From UBA4744 sp963723165 (GTDB lineage Bacteria > Actinomycetota > Acidimicrobiia > Spongiisociales > UBA4744): DNA of 64,000 nt. Numbering within the stretch: the stretch's first letter is position 1; each line of letters begins with the position of its first letter. Both the position numbers and the translations under genes were made by a program. The notes below the pieces were generated by a model. It did no database searches. It saw only the letters and a program-made list of their open reading frames with translations, and was not told where the DNA came from. Positions 45,256-53,229 of the stretch are shown one piece after another. The stretch lies in assembly GCA_963723165.1 (NCBI GenBank), contig CAVRPP010000006.1, forward strand, positions 32,161 to 96,160. The letters run 5' to 3'.

Positions 45256-45304
45256 GTTCCGGCGTCAAAAAGTGACTCACCACGACGGAAATCGACGCCA
45301 GAAC
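45256..45304. repeat. 49-bp inverted-repeat element, copy 1
   Basis: Ends GTTCCGGCGTC and GACGCCAGAAC are inverted repeats of one another (10 of 11). The 27-bp centre begins AAAAAGTGACT and ends GACGGAAATC. It lies between the convergent ends of copA and the Nudix gene. A second copy of identical length is at 46603-46651, differing at only a few bases in the centre. In both copies CGTTC follows the end. Confidence 0.88.
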
Positions 45305-45308
45305 GTTC

Positions 45309-45791
45309 TTAGTTCACGTCGCCGAGGTAGCCGGGGCTCTTGACGCCATCGCGAAACAGGGCAACCAGGCTCGGGACGAGCGCGGCCGGGAAGAACCGCA
45401 CCCCGGTCAGATCCTCGATAGGCACCCAATCGACGGAGATTTGCCAGGCGTCTTCCTCAATCGGCTGCGATTGCGGTCGTGATCGGTCGACCGTGCAGGC
45501 AAACATGACCTCGATCTGATGCACGTCGGGTTCGTAGGCAGCGAATTCATGGCTGGCTCCGATGTAGTCGCGAACCCACAGCACATCACCCACATCAACC
45601 GCATACCCGGTTTCCTCGCACACCTCTCGTCGCAGACAGGCATCCAGCGGCTCACCATGATTCTGGCCACCACCCGGAAGGAGGAAGAATTCGCCGTCCT
45701 GGTCCTGCGGATGGAGGTTGCGGGTCAGGAGAATGCGGCCGTCGTCCACGATGACGGCTTTGGTAGCAACACGAATGAACGGGCTCGACAT
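45309..45791 (-). CDS. Nudix hydrolase
   Basis: 160 residues. The Nudix box is complete: GGQNHGEPLDACLRREVCEE plus TG (G-x5-E-x7-R-E-x2-E-E). It hydrolyses a nucleoside diphosphate linked to some other group; substrate unknown. The start ATG 45791 follows a TACCCT box by 8 nt and is divergent from the next gene across 49 bp. Its stop lies 5 bp from repeat copy 1. Confidence 0.87.
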   Translation of the reverse strand: MSSPFIRVATKAVIVDDGRILLTRNLHPQDQDGEFFLLPGGGQNHGEPLDACLRREVCEETGYAVDVGDVLWVRDYIGASHEFAAYEPDVHQIEVMFACTVDRSRPQSQPIEEDAWQISVDWVPIEDLTGVRFFPAALVPSLVALFRDGVKSPGYLGDVN

Positions 45792-45840
45792 GGGGCGCCA
45801 GGGTAGCGAACCGACTCCCGACCGCGGATAGGATCGCTCT

Positions 45841-46590
45841 ATGAGTCGAGCCGCGGCCATCGCCGCGAAACTGCATTTACCGCCCGACGGTCGGGTCTTC
45901 TCGGAGGACCTCGTCGCCGATCAACCCGAGCCCGTACGCCGGTTCTTCCTGCACGCCGTGGCTCCGGGAACTCCGTTGGCTAGATCCGTGCGCCTCGATC
46001 AGACGGGGAACATGATGCCGAAACCGGGCGCCGCCCGTCTGGACATCACCGCAACGGAAACGCTCTCCCCGCCGCTGGGGCTGGTGTGGCGGGCGCGCAC
46101 CAGGATCGGTCCCCTTCCATTCGTCGTTGTCGACATCCACTTCGAAGGAGCAGGCAAACTCCAGGGGACGGTCTTCGGGCTTCCGGTCATGCGGGCCTCC
46201 GGCCGCGATGTCTCCCGGTCATCCCGCCACCGGGTGGTCGCCGAGTCGCTTTGGATCCCGTCGGTCCTGCTTCCCTATCGCGGAGTTGTGTGGACGGCAG
46301 TAAGCGATGACGTGATCCGGGCGCGCCTCGTGATCGACGGTGAGTCGGTGGATCTGAGCCTGGCCCTATATCCCGACGGTGGCGTGCGAGAGGTCTTCAT
46401 GAGGCGGTACGGCAACGTCGGGACCCCAGACTGGGACCTCATCCCCTACGGGTTCGCCACGGAGGCAGAGTCGGAGTTTGGCGGCTACACAATCGCATCG
46501 CGAGTGCGGGGTGGATGGTGGTATGGGACCGACCGGTACGACCCCGGGGCGGCGAGCTTCTTTCACATTCACGACGCCCGCTTCAGGTGA
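45841..46590 (+). CDS. DUF6544-like protein
   Basis: 249 residues, no signal peptide or TM. The N-terminal PEPVRRFFLHAVAPGTPLARSVRLDQTG is of the PVxRYxxxV...G type seen in DUF6544 (formerly DUF6920) proteins. TAGGAT (45829-45834) stands exactly 6 nt before the ATG with no ribosome site, so it is probably leaderless. Function unknown. Confidence 0.72.
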   Translation: MSRAAAIAAKLHLPPDGRVFSEDLVADQPEPVRRFFLHAVAPGTPLARSVRLDQTGNMMPKPGAARLDITATETLSPPLGLVWRARTRIGPLPFVVVDIHFEGAGKLQGTVFGLPVMRASGRDVSRSSRHRVVAESLWIPSVLLPYRGVVWTAVSDDVIRARLVIDGESVDLSLALYPDGGVREVFMRRYGNVGTPDWDLIPYGFATEAESEFGGYTIASRVRGGWWYGTDRYDPGAASFFHIHDARFR

Positions 46591-46602
46591 CACGCAAACC
46601 CC

Positions 46603-46651
46603 GTTCCGGCGTCAAAAAGCGACTTCCCATGACGGAAATCGACGCCAGAAC
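46603..46651. repeat. 49-bp inverted-repeat element, copy 2
   Basis: Same ends (GTTCCGGCGTC and GACGCCAGAAC) and same 49-bp length as copy 1 at 45256-45304, in the same orientation. It lies between the DUF6544-like gene and the PAC2 gene. The two copies thus bracket the Nudix and DUF6544-like gene pair. Confidence 0.88.
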
Positions 46652-46686
46652 GTTCCTATTCCGCCGTCCAACTACTCTGGAGAGCG

Positions 46687-47532
46687 ATGGAAGTCGTCGA
46701 GTGGGAAGAACGGCCCCAGCTCCGCAACCCCGTGGCCCTGGTCGCCTTTGAGGGTTGGAACGACGCCGCCGATGCCGCTTCCGGCGCCATTGGATTCATT
46801 CTCGATCAATTCGAGGACATCGAACCCTTCGCTGTGATTCTGCCCGAGGAGTTCTTCAACTTCCAGATCCGGCGCCCCGACGTTGAGATCGACGACGGCG
46901 GTGCCCGCGACATCACATGGCCGGTGGTCGCGTTCTACGCCATCCCCCTGGCCGATCAGGCCCGGGACCTGGTGGTGGTGCTGGGCGAGGAGCCTCACTA
47001 CCGCTGGCTGACGTTCGCCAATCATGTGATCGAAGTACTCGAGTCGGTGGGCGTCGAGCAAGTAGTCACCTTGGGTGCCTTCATCGGTCAGGTGGCACAC
47101 ACCCTGCCGGTACCCATCATCGGGGTTGCTTCCGATCCCGCCATAATCGAACGCCACCAGCTCATGACGTCCGACTACGAAGGCCCGACCGGAATCACCG
47201 GTGTCCTGAATCTCGCCAGTGCCGAGGCCGGCATGGAAACAGTCAGCCTGTGGGCGGCCACCCCGCACTACCTGGCCGCCAACGACAACCCGAAGGCCAT
47301 GCTGGCGCTCCTCACCAAGGCGTCTCTCATTGCCGGGATCACACTCGATGCAACGGAACTGGCAGTCGAAGCAGGCGAGTTCGACTCGCGGGTCAACCAG
47401 GCCATGGACACGTCTAGTGACCTCACCACGTACGTCCACCGCCTCGAGGAGACCTCAGGCGAAGCGGTCCACCCCGCTCTGGCCGACCAACTCGTCGATG
47501 AGATCGAGCAGTTCCTCAAAGGAGGCGACTGA
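46687..47532 (+). CDS. PAC2-family protein
   Basis: 281 residues of the proteasome-assembly-chaperone-2 (PAC2) type: NPVALVAFEGWNDAADAASGA at the start, ITWPVVAFYAIPLADQARDLVVVLGEEPHYRW and LGAFIGQVAHTLPVPIIG. Such proteins occur in archaea and actinobacteria; in bacteria their job is not settled. The ATG follows GGAGAG by 4 nt. A 70-residue DUF2007 gene follows after 3 bp. Confidence 0.85.
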   Translation: MEVVEWEERPQLRNPVALVAFEGWNDAADAASGAIGFILDQFEDIEPFAVILPEEFFNFQIRRPDVEIDDGGARDITWPVVAFYAIPLADQARDLVVVLGEEPHYRWLTFANHVIEVLESVGVEQVVTLGAFIGQVAHTLPVPIIGVASDPAIIERHQLMTSDYEGPTGITGVLNLASAEAGMETVSLWAATPHYLAANDNPKAMLALLTKASLIAGITLDATELAVEAGEFDSRVNQAMDTSSDLTTYVHRLEETSGEAVHPALADQLVDEIEQFLKGGD

Positions 47533-47535
47533 CCT

Positions 47536-47748
47536 ATGCCCGGCGACCAACTGATCGAAGTCATCGAATGCTTCAGCACCAACGAGGCCGAATTGGCTCG
47601 CGCCCATCTGGCTGCTGAAGGTATCGAATCCTCCGTGGCCGCCGACGACATCGGAGGCATGTACCCGGGTGTCTCCCTTGGGAGAATCCGATTACTGGTT
47701 CTCCACGAGGACCTGCCGGCAGCCAAAGAGATCCTCGGGGTTGAGTAG
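47536..47748 (+). CDS. DUF2007-like small protein
   Basis: 70 residues with the DUF2007 pattern: IEVIECFSTNEAELARAHL, GIESSVAADD, then IRLLVLHEDLPAAKEIL. This fold is thought to be a small ligand- or protein-binding domain. It is only 3 bp behind the PAC2 gene, so the two are probably co-translated. Confidence 0.78.
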   Translation: MPGDQLIEVIECFSTNEAELARAHLAAEGIESSVAADDIGGMYPGVSLGRIRLLVLHEDLPAAKEILGVE

Positions 47749-47865
47749 GCCTCGAGGACTTCGACCGGGGGCGCGGTCACAGCGTAGGTTGATCTGTGGG
47801 AACGCCCGGCCGCCTGGGACCGGGGATGGGAGGCTTCCCATGAGACCCTCAGCGCGTCGCCAACA

Positions 47866-48048
47866 CCGCCGGGTCTTCCGGAATCCGGGTCAGTCGTCCG
47901 AACCCGCCCGCGTTGCATCGACCAGGGGCACCGGGCTGGGCCGACGATCACCAGGGAGATGGTCGAAAGACACGGCGGGTCGATCGTACTGATCCCCACC
48001 GAGCCACCAGGTGCCACTTTCGAGCTGCGAGTCCCGCTCGCCGACTAG
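47866..48048 (+). pseudogene. Remnant of a sensor histidine kinase ATPase domain
   Basis: In the 483-bp gap before the bS22 gene, one frame reads RVFRNPGQSSEPARV...TRGTGLG, and the next frame continues TITREMVERHGGSIVLI...PPGATFELRVPLAD and a stop at 48046. This is the G2 box and C-terminal end of a histidine-kinase HATPase domain, with a one-base loss in the GLGL motif near 47940. The rest of the kinase is gone. Nothing else recognisable lies in 47749-47865 or 48049-48231. Confidence 0.7.
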
Positions 48049-48231
48049 CACCTGCCGATTGAGCCTGGCGTCAGACGGCGTGTCGCTCCATACTGCAGAC
48101 CTTCACCACAGAGTGACCGACCCGAAGACTTTCGGCGCCGACAAAAAGGGCGCGCGGCAGCACTCGATGCTGATTCTGGTGGTGAGCCCTGGCGTACCTC
48201 GGCGCCCTGGTTGCGTTTGAAGAGCCGGGGG

Positions 48232-48324
48232 CTACTTCTTGCGCTTGTGCCGGTTGGCCTTGAGGCGCTTCCGGTACTTGTGCTTGCTCATCTTCTTGCG
48301 CCGCTTCTTGACCAGCGAGCCCAT
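48232..48324 (-). CDS. Small ribosomal protein bS22 (AURKAIP1/COX24-like)
   Basis: 30 residues, MGSLVKKRRKKMSKHKYRKR then LKANRHKRKK: almost entirely Lys and Arg. It matches the pattern of the actinobacterial bS22 protein (MGS-x-hydrophobic-KKRRKRM-x-KKKHRK...), a small 30S component described in Mycobacterium. GAGG lies 5 nt upstream of the ATG. Easily missed because of its length. Confidence 0.88.
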   Translation of the reverse strand: MGSLVKKRRKKMSKHKYRKRLKANRHKRKK

Positions 48325-48395
48325 GCAAACCTCGGATAGACGGATTCGGAGCTAGTAGCTTGCCCGCTCGACCGGATAAGCGCAAACGCGGAAGC

Positions 48396-49346
48396 TCAGG
48401 TATTGAGAGAACCTGGATGTCCGAGCGCCTCAAACGAGGAATCAGCGGCGCCCAGCCAGTGATCCCGATCCGTCTGGCGGCTCTCTGCGTGGGCCCGACC
48501 GGCAGCCCTCATTGCTCGAACACCGCCATAGAGCGGGATGGTGACTTCATATGCGGCAGCGCGGTGTTTGTCGGGGTCGTATCCCTCCAGAAGATGACGC
48601 ATGTCGGCAATATTCCCGATCAAGAATCCGCCGAGATCCCAGGCCGGATCCCCGCTGCTTCGCTCACCGAAGTCAATGATGCCGGTTATCTGACCCTCGT
48701 CGATGAGTACCCGGCCGGGATCGAACGTGCCGTGCAGAAGATGACCGACCGGACCCAGGTCGAAATAGTCGGCATTATCGGCAAGAACGCGGTTGATCCG
48801 GTCCACTCCGGCATCATCGATCACGCCGTCGGCACGCAGAACCGCGACGGCGGCTTGCAGTACCCCATCGATGTGCTCCCCCCAGGTGTCGTACTCGCCC
48901 TGGACCTGAGCGCTGCGAAGATAGGTTGCCTCCTGGAGGTACCCGAAACCTGGAATACCGATCTCGTGTACGGCCCGAATCGCCCAGCCGGCCTCGCGGA
49001 CGAGCCGGTGACGTTCCTCCGATTCAACATCTGCGACGGCCAGAGGTACTCCGGCCAGTTTTTCAACAATGATGAAGTTGCGCGGGTATGTCTCCCGCCC
49101 GAGATCGGTGGCCAGCACGCGTGGTGCCGGGGCCCCTAGTTCCCTCGCTCGCTGGCATGCCCACGCTTCCAACACCACCCGGCCCCGTCCCGCCTCGGAA
49201 TCTGCCTTGAACAAAACAGAGCGGTCTCGAAGCACGGCCTCGAATACCTCATAGCCGTTTCCCGACGGCAGTTTCAGGACGTGTTCGGGCCGCACCTGGA
49301 GGTGATGTTCGACCGATCTGGCCACAAAGGCAGCTCCCGCATCCAC
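48396..49346 (-). CDS. Aminoglycoside-phosphotransferase-fold protein with altered catalytic loop
   Basis: 316 residues of the APH/choline-kinase fold. The usual catalytic loop HGDxxxxN reads HGTFDPGRVLID (205-216): the catalytic Asp is Thr and the metal-binding Asn is Arg. The later metal Asp in GIIDFGER (225) and the N-terminal Lys region VLFKADSEAGR are present. It may be a pseudokinase or use another Asp (FD at 209). It lies 39 bp from homoserine kinase on the same strand. Do not read it as drug resistance. Confidence 0.82.
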   Translation of the reverse strand: MDAGAAFVARSVEHHLQVRPEHVLKLPSGNGYEVFEAVLRDRSVLFKADSEAGRGRVVLEAWACQRARELGAPAPRVLATDLGRETYPRNFIIVEKLAGVPLAVADVESEERHRLVREAGWAIRAVHEIGIPGFGYLQEATYLRSAQVQGEYDTWGEHIDGVLQAAVAVLRADGVIDDAGVDRINRVLADNADYFDLGPVGHLLHGTFDPGRVLIDEGQITGIIDFGERSSGDPAWDLGGFLIGNIADMRHLLEGYDPDKHRAAAYEVTIPLYGGVRAMRAAGRAHAESRQTDRDHWLGAADSSFEALGHPGSLNT

Positions 49347-49385
49347 GCTTTCAAGCTACTCGCAACCGGCGCCGATGAAGGCCGA

Positions 49386-50237
49386 TCACTCGATCCCACG
49401 TCTGGCAATATCGGGCGTGAGCACCAAACCAGAACCGTTGAGGATCGAAGCGAACCGCCCGGCGATAGCCGGACGCTCACCGGCAGAAGACAACGCCAGT
49501 ACCGAAGGCCCGGCTCCCGACCAACAGGCGAACAAGGCTCCGGCGGCCATGGCTGCTTCGATCAAGTCGGCCGCTATCGGATTGAGACCGGTCCTGGGGC
49601 CCTCGTGAATCTCGTCGCCGGTCGCGGCCGCCAATTGCGCCGGATCACCGGTCCGGAAGCCCTCAATCAATGCGACGATCCGTTGGAGGGACCCGACGGC
49701 CGCCTGTCGCGAAAAGGAGTCGGGCAGCGCGGCCCGGGCGTCGGTGGTCAACAGGACCGAATCGGGTACTGCTACCACGGGAAGAAGATCGGGGTGTAGA
49801 GGCAGGGCATGGGCACGACCGGCGACGGTGACGGACTGCAAACCACCGAAAACAGTGGCGGCGGCGTTGTCGGCATGACCTTCGAGGTCTGCAACGAGGT
49901 CAAAAACCTGATCCCGTCCGGGTTCCACGCCGGCAGCCCGCCAGGCGGCCAGCGCCCCGGCAGCACGAGCGGCAGCGGACGAGCCCAATCCCCTGGCGAC
50001 CGGGATGTCGCTGCGAACCCTTAGGTGCAGCGGGTGATTCGTGCCTACGGCCAACTGCGCGGCGGACAGCGCCACATCCTGAGAAGTCGGCCCTGGGATA
50101 TTCCGCCCTTCGTGCTCGACGCGCCAGTCCGCCGCGGGTTCCGCCACTACCCGGCACCGCAGTGTCAGTGCCAGCGCCAGCGTGTCGAATCCCGGACCCA
50201 GGTTGGCCGACGAAGCCGGGGCGGACGCCTCAGCCAT
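49386..50237 (-). CDS. thrB: Homoserine kinase
   Basis: GHMP kinase of threonine synthesis, 283 residues. Signatures: ASSANLGPGFDTLALAL, the ATP loop IPVARGLGSSAAARAAGAL, LEGHADNAAATVFGGL and the C-terminal WSGAGPSVLAL. The ATG at 50237 overlaps the stop of the upstream CDF gene by 8 bp (ATGGCTGA). No other threonine gene is in the window, so it is separate from hom/thrC here. Confidence 0.9.
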   Translation of the reverse strand: MAEASAPASSANLGPGFDTLALALTLRCRVVAEPAADWRVEHEGRNIPGPTSQDVALSAAQLAVGTNHPLHLRVRSDIPVARGLGSSAAARAAGALAAWRAAGVEPGRDQVFDLVADLEGHADNAAATVFGGLQSVTVAGRAHALPLHPDLLPVVAVPDSVLLTTDARAALPDSFSRQAAVGSLQRIVALIEGFRTGDPAQLAAATGDEIHEGPRTGLNPIAADLIEAAMAAGALFACWSGAGPSVLALSSAGERPAIAGRFASILNGSGLVLTPDIARRGIE

Positions 50238-51144
50238 CGGCTCTGCTTTGCAGCTCAACGAAGATGTTGGTGGCTTCGGGCAGCACCTTCCGGATCTCCG
50301 ACTCGATATCGTCGATGGCCTGCTCGACATCGGTGTCGACCAGCCCATCGGCGAGATCGACCTCGAGATTGACGAGGATTTCGTCGGGCCCCATGTGCAT
50401 GGTCAACAACCGGCCGACGCTTTCCACGCTCGGGAGTGAAAGCACGGACATCCGCAGGGCCGCACGGTCACGACGACCGGCCGCCTCACCGACCAGTAGT
50501 TGTTTGGTCTCGGTTGCGAGCAGGACGGCGACGAATCCCAGCAAGATACCGATGGCGATTGACGCCACCCCGTCCCAGTAGTCGTTACCGGTTGCCTGAG
50601 CCAGTGCCAGCCCGACGACTGCAAAAACTAGACCGAGCATGGCGGCGCTGTCCTCCATGAGGACCACCAGGAGGGCACTGTCTTTGCTTTCGCGAATGCT
50701 GCGCCACATTCCTCGCGAACCCCGGACCTTGTTGAAGTGACGGTATGCAACCCGGAACGTAAACCCTTCGATGACGATTGCGGCTCCGAGAACGATGAAG
50801 TTAGGAGCGAAGCTGGTGATCTCGTGGGGATGCTGGAGGGCGTCAATCCCTCGCTGCATGGCGAGCACCCCTCCGGCAACAAACAGCATCACCGCCACCA
50901 TCAAGCTCCAGAAGTACACCTCTTTGCCCCGCCCGAAAGGATGACGCACGGTTGCGGCGCCTTGCGACACAGTGATGCCGCGCAACAAAAGCACCTGGTT
51001 GCCTGCGTCGGCGACCGAATGGAACGCCTCCGCCAGCATCGCCGCACTGGAGGTAAACGCTGCCGCGATGAACTTCGCGACGGCAATGAGCGAGTTGCCG
51101 ACGAGCGCGGCGACCACCGCCGTCTTAGATCCTTCTGCAGCCAT
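50230..51144 (-). CDS. Cation diffusion facilitator (CDF) family transporter
   Basis: 304 residues: six membrane helices, then a cytoplasmic ferredoxin-like domain. The metal sites are AFHSVADAGNQ (TM2) and LMEDSAAMLG (TM5), where most zinc CDFs have HxxxD; the TM5 site has Glu-Asp instead, so specificity could be another divalent metal. The cytoplasmic domain carries MHMGPDEILVNLEVDL. The start ATG 51144 is preceded by AAGGA. It is translationally coupled to thrB. Confidence 0.87.
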   Translation of the reverse strand: MAAEGSKTAVVAALVGNSLIAVAKFIAAAFTSSAAMLAEAFHSVADAGNQVLLLRGITVSQGAATVRHPFGRGKEVYFWSLMVAVMLFVAGGVLAMQRGIDALQHPHEITSFAPNFIVLGAAIVIEGFTFRVAYRHFNKVRGSRGMWRSIRESKDSALLVVLMEDSAAMLGLVFAVVGLALAQATGNDYWDGVASIAIGILLGFVAVLLATETKQLLVGEAAGRRDRAALRMSVLSLPSVESVGRLLTMHMGPDEILVNLEVDLADGLVDTDVEQAIDDIESEIRKVLPEATNIFVELQSRADG

Positions 51145-51183
51145 GGAGAGCAGTCTAAGAACCCGGGTCGCTTCGGTCCGAAC

Positions 51184-51957
51184 TCACGTATCGATTTCTC
51201 GAGCATGCGGCAGCAAGTGGGAGTGCAGAAAATCGAACATCGCCCGGTACCGGCGACCCGGATGCTGCCAGCTGCCGTGGGTCCCGGGGAACTGCAGCAA
51301 CTCCTGGGAGCCACCAAAGGCCTCGTACAGGGCCGTGACGGAAGCCCGATTGAAGAACTCGTCGCGATCGGCACACACCATCAAGACCGGCCGATCCCGG
51401 ATCTGGGGGGCGTACGTGGCGGGGTCGGTCCGGCCGGTCCCGGTTGCCCCGCCGACGACAAAGACGCCGGCCCGGACGCGTCGTTCCACCGCCATGAAAG
51501 GCACGCCGACCAGCACTCCCATCGAAAAACCCAGATAACCGATAGGCACGCCCGCGAGCCGATCGTTGGAACCAACCGCCGAGCACCAGCGACGCAGATC
51601 GCCGACCGTCTGGGTGAGGAACGGTTCGTTGCGAGCCAGGTCGGGGATTTGGTCGAGGGCGCGGTCTCCGTGGTACGGAGCGTCGAAGGCAACAACAGCC
51701 AGGCCGTCCCGGGACCACCGTTTGGCGGCGCCGCGCACATAGGGCACCCGGCGGTGGCCGCGTCGACCGTGCATGGCGATAACCACACCCCACAAATGCT
51801 GTTCGGCGGGCAGGTAGACGTCGGCCGTGACGGAGTCTCCGTGCGCCCCCCGAATGGTCCACTCCTCGCACAGGTAGCCGAGGCCCCGCTGGGCGCTAGC
51901 GATGCGAAGTTCGAGAGGCCCATCCGGTTCCCCGAGAAAAAGATGGAGCGAGGTCAC
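51184..51957 (-). CDS. Alpha/beta hydrolase (dienelactone-hydrolase-like)
   Basis: 257 residues. Nucleophile elbow YLGFSMGVLVG, acid in VCADRDEF and His in FPGTHGSWQHP form the triad; the oxyanion region is AMHGRRGHRR. The GTG at 51957 was chosen because GGAGG stands 9 nt upstream and it follows the PhzF stop by 4 bp; the frame continues upstream only as a shadow of PhzF. Substrate unknown. Confidence 0.86.
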   Translation of the reverse strand: MTSLHLFLGEPDGPLELRIASAQRGLGYLCEEWTIRGAHGDSVTADVYLPAEQHLWGVVIAMHGRRGHRRVPYVRGAAKRWSRDGLAVVAFDAPYHGDRALDQIPDLARNEPFLTQTVGDLRRWCSAVGSNDRLAGVPIGYLGFSMGVLVGVPFMAVERRVRAGVFVVGGATGTGRTDPATYAPQIRDRPVLMVCADRDEFFNRASVTALYEAFGGSQELLQFPGTHGSWQHPGRRYRAMFDFLHSHLLPHAREIDT

Positions 51958-51961
51958 AAGG

Positions 51962-52768
51962 TCAGACCTCCAGCCACCGGACCTCGTCCTTGCGGACGGA
52001 CCCGCTGAGGCTTGCCTGCCGGTCACGCCACGTCAGGTGAATCGTGGATGGGTGCCCGATCTCGGCACCCTGGTCAATCACCAACCGGCCCGACGCCTGC
52101 CCGGCTGCCCGCAGTGCTGCTGCCAGCGCCACCGCCGCACTGCCCGTCGCCGGATCCTCGAAAACCCCATGGCCGGGGGCAAAGAAGCGAGCCCGCACGG
52201 CCCTCGGTGACTCGATCGCGTACAGGTAGACCATGTCGACCCCGGACTCACCAAACGTCTCCTCAGAGGCCGGCTTTGCCGACGCGACGACTTCCGGAGA
52301 CTCAACCTCGAGCAGCAGATACGGCACGGGCATGTCCACCCACCGTGCCGAAACGGGTGGTGGAAGTCCCACCGCGGTGGCCAGTGATCTCGCCCGTGGA
52401 GCGGCACGAACCGTCTGCTCGAGCGGGACATCAACTGCGGCTTCTTCGCCGTCGAGCCTGATAGCGACGTCGAAGGCAGGACATCGCAGAGTGTCGGGAC
52501 CGCCCGGACCTAGTTGCTTCAACGTCCAGGCCATTCCGACCAGTGGATGTCCGGCAAAAGGAAGTTCGCCGCCCGGCGTGAAAATGCGCACGCGAGGGAT
52601 TTCGCTTGCTTCCCATTCGAGAAAGATCGTTTCCGAGAACGCCAGATCGACGGCAATTGCCTGCATCGAGGTGGCAGTCAGGCCGGTGGCATCGGTAACT
52701 ACCCCGAGGTGATTGCCCCCCTCATCGCCCCGGGTGAACACCCGCAACACGTAACAGTGTCTGGGCAT
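51962..52768 (-). CDS. PhzF-family isomerase/epimerase-like protein
   Basis: 268 residues of the PhzF fold (diaminopimelate-epimerase-like). GNHLGVVTDATGL, FSETIFLEW with the catalytic Glu region, RIFTPGGELPFAGHPLVGMA and VFEDPATGSAAVAL are the hallmarks. Most such proteins are not involved in phenazine synthesis; the substrate is unknown. The ATG at 52768 has AAAGGAG five bases upstream. It leads the pair with the hydrolase. Confidence 0.9.
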   Translation of the reverse strand: MPRHCYVLRVFTRGDEGGNHLGVVTDATGLTATSMQAIAVDLAFSETIFLEWEASEIPRVRIFTPGGELPFAGHPLVGMAWTLKQLGPGGPDTLRCPAFDVAIRLDGEEAAVDVPLEQTVRAAPRARSLATAVGLPPPVSARWVDMPVPYLLLEVESPEVVASAKPASEETFGESGVDMVYLYAIESPRAVRARFFAPGHGVFEDPATGSAAVALAAALRAAGQASGRLVIDQGAEIGHPSTIHLTWRDRQASLSGSVRKDEVRWLEV

Positions 52769-52814
52769 ACGACTCCTTTCGAGAGAGCCACCATACCCGC
52801 TACCGTTGCGACCG

Positions 52815-53030
52815 ATGGACGACATTTTCGGTTTGGAGAGTTTGTTCCCTGAGGCCGTGCTGGCCATCGGCTTGGCGATGATCGTGGGGAACGGATTGGC
52901 CATCTTCAAGAACTGGCGTGGGGAGCGTCCCGCCGGTGTAGAAGGAGAGTTCCGGTCTGGCAGAGCCTGGTTTCTTGGATCCGTTGGCGTTCTCTTGACC
53001 ATATGGGGCGCAGCGAGCGTCTTCTCCTGA
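52815..53030 (+). CDS. Small two-TM protein of unknown function
   Basis: 71 residues with two membrane helices (about 14-31 and 51-70) joined by a basic loop (KNWRGERPAGVEGEFRSGR). TACCGT stands 8 nt before the ATG and no ribosome site is seen, so it may be leaderless. It lies between PhzF (divergent) and the tRNA gene. No family recognised. Confidence 0.6.
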   Translation: MDDIFGLESLFPEAVLAIGLAMIVGNGLAIFKNWRGERPAGVEGEFRSGRAWFLGSVGVLLTIWGAASVFS

Positions 53031-53061
53031 CCGGATGAGACTTGGTAACATCGCCCTTCTG

Positions 53062-53132
53062 GCGGGTGTAGTTCAGTGGTAGAACACGAGCTTCCCAAGC
53101 TTGAAACGGGGGTTCGATTCCCCTCACCCGCT
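53062..53132 (+). tRNA. tRNA-Gly (anticodon CCC)
   Basis: 71-nt cloverleaf. Acceptor GCGGGTG pairs with CACCCGC, discriminator base T. D-loop TAGTTCAGTGGTAGAAC. Anticodon stem CGAGC/GCTTG closes the loop TTCCCAA, giving CCC (reads GGG). T-arm GGGGGTTCGATTCCCCT. The 3' CCA is not encoded. Confidence 0.96.
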
Positions 53133-53229
53133 CTCACGGCACCAGCCGGGTCTCACCGCCCGTGTAGCCCGGCGGGCCGCGCAGCCCGATCGGTTGCGAT
53201 CTAGCATCACCACGACCAACGGGGGCACC

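Noticed and set aside
48396..49346. Aminoglycoside resistance
   Set aside because: The fold is that of APH, but the catalytic loop is altered and such chromosomal relatives are usually not resistance enzymes.
52906..53137. Minus-strand frames starting MRAGEGNRTPVSS and MRGIEPPFQAWEARV
   Set aside because: They arise from translating the complement of the tRNA-Gly gene, a well-known artefact.
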